Assembly: GCF_958979055.1 (NCBI RefSeq)
Contig: NC_084889.1
Coordinates: 32,863,261 to 32,927,260, forward strand
DNA from: Alnus glutinosa
Taxonomy: Eukaryota; Streptophyta; Magnoliopsida; Fagales; Betulaceae
Direction: 5' to 3'
DNA: 64,000 nt
Shown: positions 58,060 through 64,000 of the stretch, in pieces
Numbering within the stretch: position 1 is the first letter of the stretch
How the letters are laid out: every line of letters starts with the position of its first letter
Notes under the pieces: generated by a model
Database searches by the model: none
The model's input: the letters and a program-made list of their open reading frames with translations, nothing else
Told to the model about the DNA's origin: nothing
Program-made: the position numbers and the translations under genes

Positions 58060-60477
58060 TTAACTCTTTTACAATTTATTGACATGACTTAACATGTAAT
58101 TAAAAGGTTTTAATTATTTAAATGGCTGACATTGCTCGAAACATATTTTGACATATTAACTAGTTGTAAAAAGGTTTACTCATATTTTATATTTTTGAGA
58201 GGCTAATGCCCTTTCAAATCGGGAAGCTGTAAAAAGATTAAACGAGATGTAGTGTAACGTTTCAGTCTCATATTAGAAAGAGATGAATAGTTCACATAGA
58301 GTGAGTAATTTATAAAGATACTCATGAGTGTTAAGTCTCACATTATCTAGTTACTAGGTGAAATTGAGCTTTATAATAAGGGATTCTAGGAAAGCTTCAA
58401 ATTGACAAATCCTTTTGGGGTAATAGAACAGATATGGCTAGCGTTTTTTCTGGGTCTTTACAAATGGTATTAGAGCCACCTAATAATGCCAGGTCATGTG
58501 GAACTACAGTACTGCATGACGTGGTCCTGATGAGGACGTCAAGGGTTTAAGGGGGGTTTATAACGCCCCTGTCCTATATTAGGAAGAGATGAATAGTTCA
58601 CATAAAGTGAGTAATTTATAAAGATACTCATGGGTGCTAAGTCTCACATTACCTAGTTATTAGGTGAAACTGTGCTTTATAAGGAATTTTAAGAAAGCTT
58701 CGAATTAACTAGTCTTTTTGAAGTGATAGCGCAGATATGACTAGCGCTTTTTCTGGGTCGTTCCATGTAGATTTATTAATTGATTTTTTCTTTCTTTTTT
58801 TTTTTATTTTTATTTTTATTTTTTTATTAATTTTTAATTTTTAATTTTTTTTAGGCTTGAATTCTCTGATAATTTTCGTTCATATCGCGTCAGTATACTT
58901 GCAAATAGTCATACCGGGACTTCAATATTTCCAATTCGCGAATTGATAAAGCTCGTACTCTCCCGCGCTTTTTCCTCGTGAGAAATGTCAGCGACCGAAG
59001 AAGCTCAACCATCAAGCACGAACTCCGATCCCAACGGTCAGACGCTGAAGTTCGCCGTGGCCATCTCTCTTCTCCGATCGAAGCTTCTTCAAAACCGGTC
59101 CAATCCTTCTGAGTCCGACGCTCTCCGATGGAAGCGAAAGGTCCTGCCACGAATTTCTCATATCTCTGTTTGGTTTGCGATAAAATTTCTCATATCTTTG
59201 TTTGGTTTTTGCTTTTTTCTTAGCTAGTCTTATTGAGTTTTATCTGTGGAGGTTTAGGCTAAGGAGCGAAAGCAAGAGATACTGAGACTCAGAGAAGATC
59301 TCAAGGAAGCCGAAGGTTCTCAAATTTCTCTATCTCTCTCGATCGGTCTCTTAGAGCGTTTGATTTTTAGGTTTTGTGATGTGCTTTTTGCCTTCAGATG
59401 CTACGCAGTGCGATCTGTTTCCGCAAAGCGCTTCTTGCAAGTGCTATTTCTTTGATAATTTGGGGAAATTGAGCTCTACGCGACTTGGAGACGGCTCTGA
59501 TCGCAGATTCAACGACGTTCTTCGCCGGAGATTTCTCAGACAAGGTTATATCATCGAAATCATCATCACCATCATCATTGTCGCGATTGATTATTCTATT
59601 TATGTCCGATTGGTGTTCAGAAATTTTGATTGTGCAGTGCGCTTCAAGGAAAGGAGAAGAAAAGCAGGTGGATCACTTCAGCGACGTCATTCTTCAGGTT
59701 CTTACTTCTTACTTCAATTGTCAATAATTTGATTTACTGTTCTTTACGTTTTCGCAATTCAAATTGTTTCTACGCCCATACAAAATGGTACTTTGCATTG
59801 TGGTTCTCATTCTCTCCAAAAAGGAATATACACTTAATTTGAGATTTTTCGTTTAGATTTTATTTGCCACGTTAGAATGTGAGTATGGGGATGAGGCTTG
59901 TGGCTTTCTCTTGGAGATTCAGAAGAGTGTTACACACTTGGTTACTTCTGATTAATCTGATGAATTGTTGTTGTATTTGAACTTGGAGTAATATTAAAAG
60001 CAAATGGGCTTCCTTTTTTTATTTTCTTTTTAAATGTATTTTCTGGTTATAATTGCAGACTTGAATATTGAAGTTGATACGGAGCAGCTCAGAGCCTCCG
60101 TTGATTTTCTGGTGGAGCTTTGTGACACTGTTTGTCCGGTCAGACTGCTTGACTTACTGTATTTTTTTGCATGCCTTCCATATCGTTCTTATAGTGAGGT
60201 TACTTTATTCATAAAAAAAAAAAGGTTACGTTTGGTAAATGAAATGAGTATTCCATTAAAAAAAATAAATAATTTTTATTGAAAATGAAAAAACGGAGAA
60301 TGAAATAGCCATTATCATAGCCCATGAGAGAATGAGTATTCCTTAAATTAAGGAATAGTTATTCCTCTCAATTCCCTCATGAGCAATGGAAATAACTATT
60401 TCAAGTGTTAGATCCTTATCATAAATACTTTAACATCAAGGTTATTCTGTTCAAGCTTCTTTGATTTCTAATAAAAG

Positions 60478-60510
<33 letters not shown>

Positions 60511-61035
60511 CAATGTTTCGTTTATTCTATTAATTGTTGATTTTATTTTTCAGGTGGGAGAGGCCAATTTAACTAAATGGGGACACCAGGCTGTAGAGTT
60601 TATCCTAGGTACTGGTTGCGATTCTGCTATGCATTTCATTTAAGCTGTGTCAGTTTGTTCTACTAGTTATGTAGTCTGCTTCATTAGTTTATTGTAATTG
60701 ATTATCCATGAAAATATCAACTTTTAGTATTCATAAGTACCTCCTTTTTTTTTGTCTAAAAAAATAATTCTTACCTTAAATAAAGTGCCTTTAATATGTA
60801 AACAACTGCTATTTTCCATATGGTGTAGGTGCACTGGATCATACCTCTTTTGATCACCATTTAATTAATTATGCTTGTACTCGCTTTAATTTACACTTCT
60901 TGGTGACGGCTATGTCTTTACTATGGTCCGCATGATTAAAGGATTTGTCTTTGAAAGAAGAAAGTTAAGTTAAATGATGGAAGCTGATACCGAGTTACTT
61001 ATGACTGTCTTTAATATCCTTTGTCGGAATGTTTT
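58060..61035. repeat. Local duplication, copy B
   Basis: Partner of the segment ending at 54070. It lacks the copia and MULE insertions present in copy A and has its own TRIM insertion (58253-58765). The eIF(iso)4G fragment immediately to its left shows that the duplicated unit originally began in eIF(iso)4G exon 8. About 3.5 kb between the fragment and 45195 in copy A is missing here. Confidence 0.85.
58248..58770 (+). mobile_element. TRIM (miniature LTR retrotransposon)
   Basis: A 513-bp element at 58253-58765. Two direct repeats of about 210 bp (58253-58462 and 58559-58765; shared AGAGATGAATAGTTCACATA and TCTGGGTC words) surround about 96 bp. A primer-binding-like TGGTATTAGAGCC (58465-58477) follows the first repeat. 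A purine tract AAGGGGGG precedes the second. The 5-bp duplication TGTAG lies at 58248-58252 and 58766-58770. No coding capacity. Confidence 0.88.
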
Positions 61036-62757
61036 GTCTCTTAGTTCCATGCTAGAATTTATTTAGGATAATATTGAAAGAAGTACTGGATCACAGGTGG
61101 CACGAAAGAGTAAGGATGCAAAGATCAGTGTGCGAAACTGGAAAAGTGATGTGATGTCCTATGTTTGAATAGAAAATTTTCCCTAAAGTTGAATGGAAAG
61201 AAAGTAATTGGAACAATTAGACTGACTTAAATTAGAAACCGTAACCATTATTATATGAATTGCAAAAGTGCAACAACCTACAGTTAGTGTTCCTCTTTGA
61301 TTTTATACAGGGAGGTAGGGAAGTAGTCAGCTCTGGTTAGTTTCACTACTGGCTACCGCCTTTACTTGCACTTCGGTGCAGTAGTTAAAGCTCTACACCT
61401 AATGTCTTATAAGTTTCTCCTTATCTGTGCTACTGTTTCTTTTTATATTTATGGTCTTGGTTCTTACTCTCCAAATTGATAATATTTGTTCTCCTTATTG
61501 AAGCTTCCTTGACGAATCTATTGTCAACTGAAAGGAACATGGAACTCATTGAAGGAATCGTCAGCAGCTTAATTATGCATTTGGTTAGAAGGATGTGTTC
61601 CCCCTTGAAAGTAGATGGTAATGGTTTTTTGCGGTTGGTATTTAGCTTAATGCTTTGTTTAGCTTTTTATTCTTAAGACATATAGTGGTTTCAATTTTAC
61701 ACTGTAATTTTGTCACCCTATAAAAGATTGTTGTATGTTTTCTTTTCTTTTCCTCAGTGATATTTCCATTAGGATTTTTGATTTATTTCTCTTTTTCTTT
61801 GTGAATTTTGGTTTCAATATTCTGTTACAGAGTCACTTCACACCGACTCTGATGCCCAGTTCTATGTTCAGCACTTGATTCGTAAGCTTGGAAGTGAAGC
61901 CTACATTGGACAACGTGCAATACTTTCAGTTTCTGAGAGAATTTCTGTACTAGCTGAAAGTTTGCTTTTCTTAGATCCATTTGATGATTCTTTTTCCAAC
62001 ACGCATGAGTGCATGTTCAAACTGTAAGTATTCTGCAAAAGCACATTTACTATCATGATGATCTGCCTGATCTTTTCAGTTGTGCACCAGAAGTAATTTG
62101 TTGGTGCAATTTTGTGCCGACACAATTTCAGTTTATGCCATACATTTTTTCTTTTGGCGGGAAGAGTGTTATGACGATGGATTTGTCTAATTTGCTCATG
62201 CGAATAACAGGATCCAGCTTATTGAGTTTCTGATATCAGACTACTTACTAATGTGGTCAAGAGATGAAGGCTTTGACAAGAGTATGTATCGCAGTTGCCG
62301 CATAACTTAGTTAACTTTGTACATCTATTCTACCACCCTAGCCTTCTTTTCAAGACTTGATAGATTTTCCAAGCTTGACCTATAAGCATAAGTGGCATAG
62401 TACTTTGTTTACAAAAAGAAAATAAAACGTAGTAATAGCAATACTACTACTAATACTTCATTGACATCTTGAAACTCTAGAAACCATTGTTGTTGATTTT
62501 CTCCGTAATTGAAATGAAGCAATCTTGTATGCATAGACAACTACAAAATGATGTAACATAATGATAATGCAGTGCTGTTCGAAGAGTGGGTGGCATCAAT
62601 TCTACATGTGCGGAAAGCATTGGAACTTTTGGAAAACAGAAATGGGCTTTATGTGCTTTACATGGATCGAGTCACAGGTGAATTGGCTAAACAAGTAGGA
62701 CAGTCTTCATCACTCCAGATGCTCAAACCGGAGATTCTTGATAATCTGTTCCACTGA
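58985..62757 (+). CDS. MPS1: MULTIPOLAR SPINDLE 1 / PRD2, meiotic double-strand-break factor
   Basis: Ten exons: 58985-59140, 59258-59315, 59398-59544, 59638-59697, 60059-60138, 60554-60608, 61504-61617, 61831-62023, 62211-62281, 62573-62757. They total 1119 bp (372 residues) with GT/AG borders and matching phases. In Arabidopsis the homologue is needed for meiotic double-strand breaks and bipolar meiotic spindles, and acts in the nucleus. The N-terminus MSATEEAQ leads to LKFAVAISLLRSKLLQ. A short charged coiled-coil-like stretch follows (KERKQEILRLREDLKEAE), then QLRASVDFLVELCD, EANLTKWGHQAVEFILASLT, LIRKLGSEAYIGQRA and FEEWVASILHVRKALELLEN. It has no enzyme motif. The name rests on recalled similarity and on its position downstream of eIF(iso)4G, the same order as in Arabidopsis. 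Intron 5 contains a T30 tract. Confidence 0.88.
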
Positions 62758-63414
62758 ATACATCTTCGCATGTTACTTCTGGGAAATGTAAGTCCATCCC
62801 TTGATCCTTCGTTTCCCAATTCCCTTCACCCCCCCCCCCCAAGCAATATATGATCATTATTATCACTTGGAATATGCAAGAATCTGAAAAAAAAAAAAAA
62901 GTGTTGGATTTGGCTAACCTGATTCGATGGAAAATATGCTATAGACTTAAACCCGAGGGAGGTCTCTATCTCTCTCAAACATATGTATCATCCTTTCTAT
63001 TGATTCATAGGGAAAAATATTAGGAAACTGATTATCTACTTGTTTACAAATAATATCTACATTGTCTGTCTTATTCCTAATACCATTTGACATCAGGATC
63101 ACAAATCCTCCCCTGTTCTTGCCGGCTATAGTCAGGTCCCTGTTTCATGTAAGCTAGATATTTTTAGATGGAAAAATGATTTCATTACAACTCCTACACA
63201 ATTTCAACACAACCCACTCCCACATTGGGTGAGACCCTAGGTATTGTAGGACATCAAATTCATACAGTTAATTTGTAATGGACTTTCAAAATTGTGCTAC
63301 GTCATCAAAATTAGGAAAAAAAGCTAAAATGATAGAAAAAAGAGAGAGGTAGTTAGCCAGAGTAATGCTACAAGTAGGACTCTCAAATAGTTGATTGGAC
63401 TGGTCAGCCACTCA
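62758..63414. other. 3' flank of MPS1; no further gene seen
   Basis: Probable 3' UTR followed by AT-rich DNA. A C-run and an A-run occur near 62830 and 62887. No open frame or transposon end was recognised. Confidence 0.5.
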
Positions 63415-63618
63415 TTAACTGTTCAGGAATGTTATAACTCTTTCTAGTGTTTTTCTGGTGTCCATCTGGAAGGATATAAATGTAATCAAAAAAATTACAT
63501 TTATGTCTTTCTGGATGACATGGATGTAATTTTTTTAATTTTTTTTAATTACATTATGTCATTTCAGATGGATACCAGAAGAACACTAGAAAGAGCTCTA
63601 GCATTCCTCTTAACTGTT
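63415..63618. mobile_element. Mutator-type MITE with 9-bp target duplication
   Basis: The element at 63424-63609 (186 bp) is an almost complete hairpin, with arms containing CTCTTTCTAGTGTT and TGGTGTCCATCTGGAA on the left and their near complement on the right. It is flanked by TTAACTGTT at 63415-63423 and 63610-63618. Confidence 0.85.
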
Positions 63619-63784
63619 TTGAGAGTAGGTAGACGAGGACCACCCTCAAAGCAGGCCACCACCCCTTTCTTTTCACTATTTTTACCCCTTTTCTTAATTT
63701 TGATGATTGTCACAATTGTGACCATTCATTACAAATGAAGAGCTAAGATTTGAGGTGTTGCAAACCTTACAATAAACTAATGCT

Positions 63785-64000
63785 CCGTTTGTTTCGACAT
63801 AAAATGATTTATGGAAAATGATTTCGACATTTTACGGTGTTTGGTAGGGGTGAAAATAATGGTCAACGAAAATCATTTTTGGTTTGACCGTAAAAGCTTC
63901 TTTAATTAAAAACCGTAAATCATTTTCCAAAATTAAACTCTTCGTCCTTGCACGGATGTTTGATATTTGATTGCTGGAATCCGGCAATAGTCGATCGTCG
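63785..64000. mobile_element. Probable MITE cut by the window end
   Basis: Begins GCTCCGTTTGTTTCGACATA, the style of Tourist/Harbinger-like ends, and continues with repeated AAATCATTTT words. The other end lies beyond 64000, so class and size are unproven. Confidence 0.4.

Overview
This is an AT-rich stretch of a plant nuclear genome. The evidence is split genes with GT/AG introns, a chloroplast-targeted gene, a DYW-class PPR gene, a NAC gene, and plant copia, hAT, MULE, Tourist and L1 elements. The protein style and repeat load suggest a woody eudicot (Fagales-like), but I cannot fix the species. No bacterial-type operon, CRISPR array or rRNA/tRNA gene was seen.

Left part (1-24.8 kb): a truncated, exon-deleted copy of a chloroplast translation initiation factor IF3 gene (1279-4553) lies in a roughly 4.6 kb segmental duplication. 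Next come degenerate copia debris, an intron-less PPR-DYW gene (6104-7951) and a complete hAT transposon with exact 8-bp target duplications (10414-14845). The second copy of the duplication follows and contains the intact nine-exon IF3 gene (16705-21985). An intron-less cytosolic HSP70 gene (22569-24539) lies just upstream of IF3 in the same orientation.

Middle (24.8-34.4 kb): mostly non-genic, with Tourist and Mutator-type MITEs and three non-autonomous hAT elements. One hAT carries a GDSL esterase/lipase exon. Another carries an unidentified acidic coding-like segment and sits inside a roughly 290-bp tandem array.

Right part (34.6-64 kb): the nine-exon eIF(iso)4G gene (34838-42587), a copia element with matching LTRs but two in-frame TAG codons (45253-50271), a 1.5 kb MULE, a broken MPS1/PRD2 copy, an atypical NAC gene, a 3'-truncated L1 LINE, a stray eIF(iso)4G fragment, a TRIM element and the intact ten-exon MPS1/PRD2 gene (58985-62757).

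The right part reads as an ancestral eIF(iso)4G - MPS1 neighbour pair that underwent a local tandem duplication, from eIF(iso)4G exon 8 to an MPS1 intron. Later transposons struck the two copies differently. From memory, IF3, eIF(iso)4G and MPS1 homologues are also neighbours in Arabidopsis, split over two chromosomes, so the window may keep an ancestral translation-factor block. I found no convincing new molecular system. The most interesting signals are hAT elements carrying host exons, a series of ultra-short LINE-tail insertions with long target duplications, and paralogous empty sites that date and validate the insertions.
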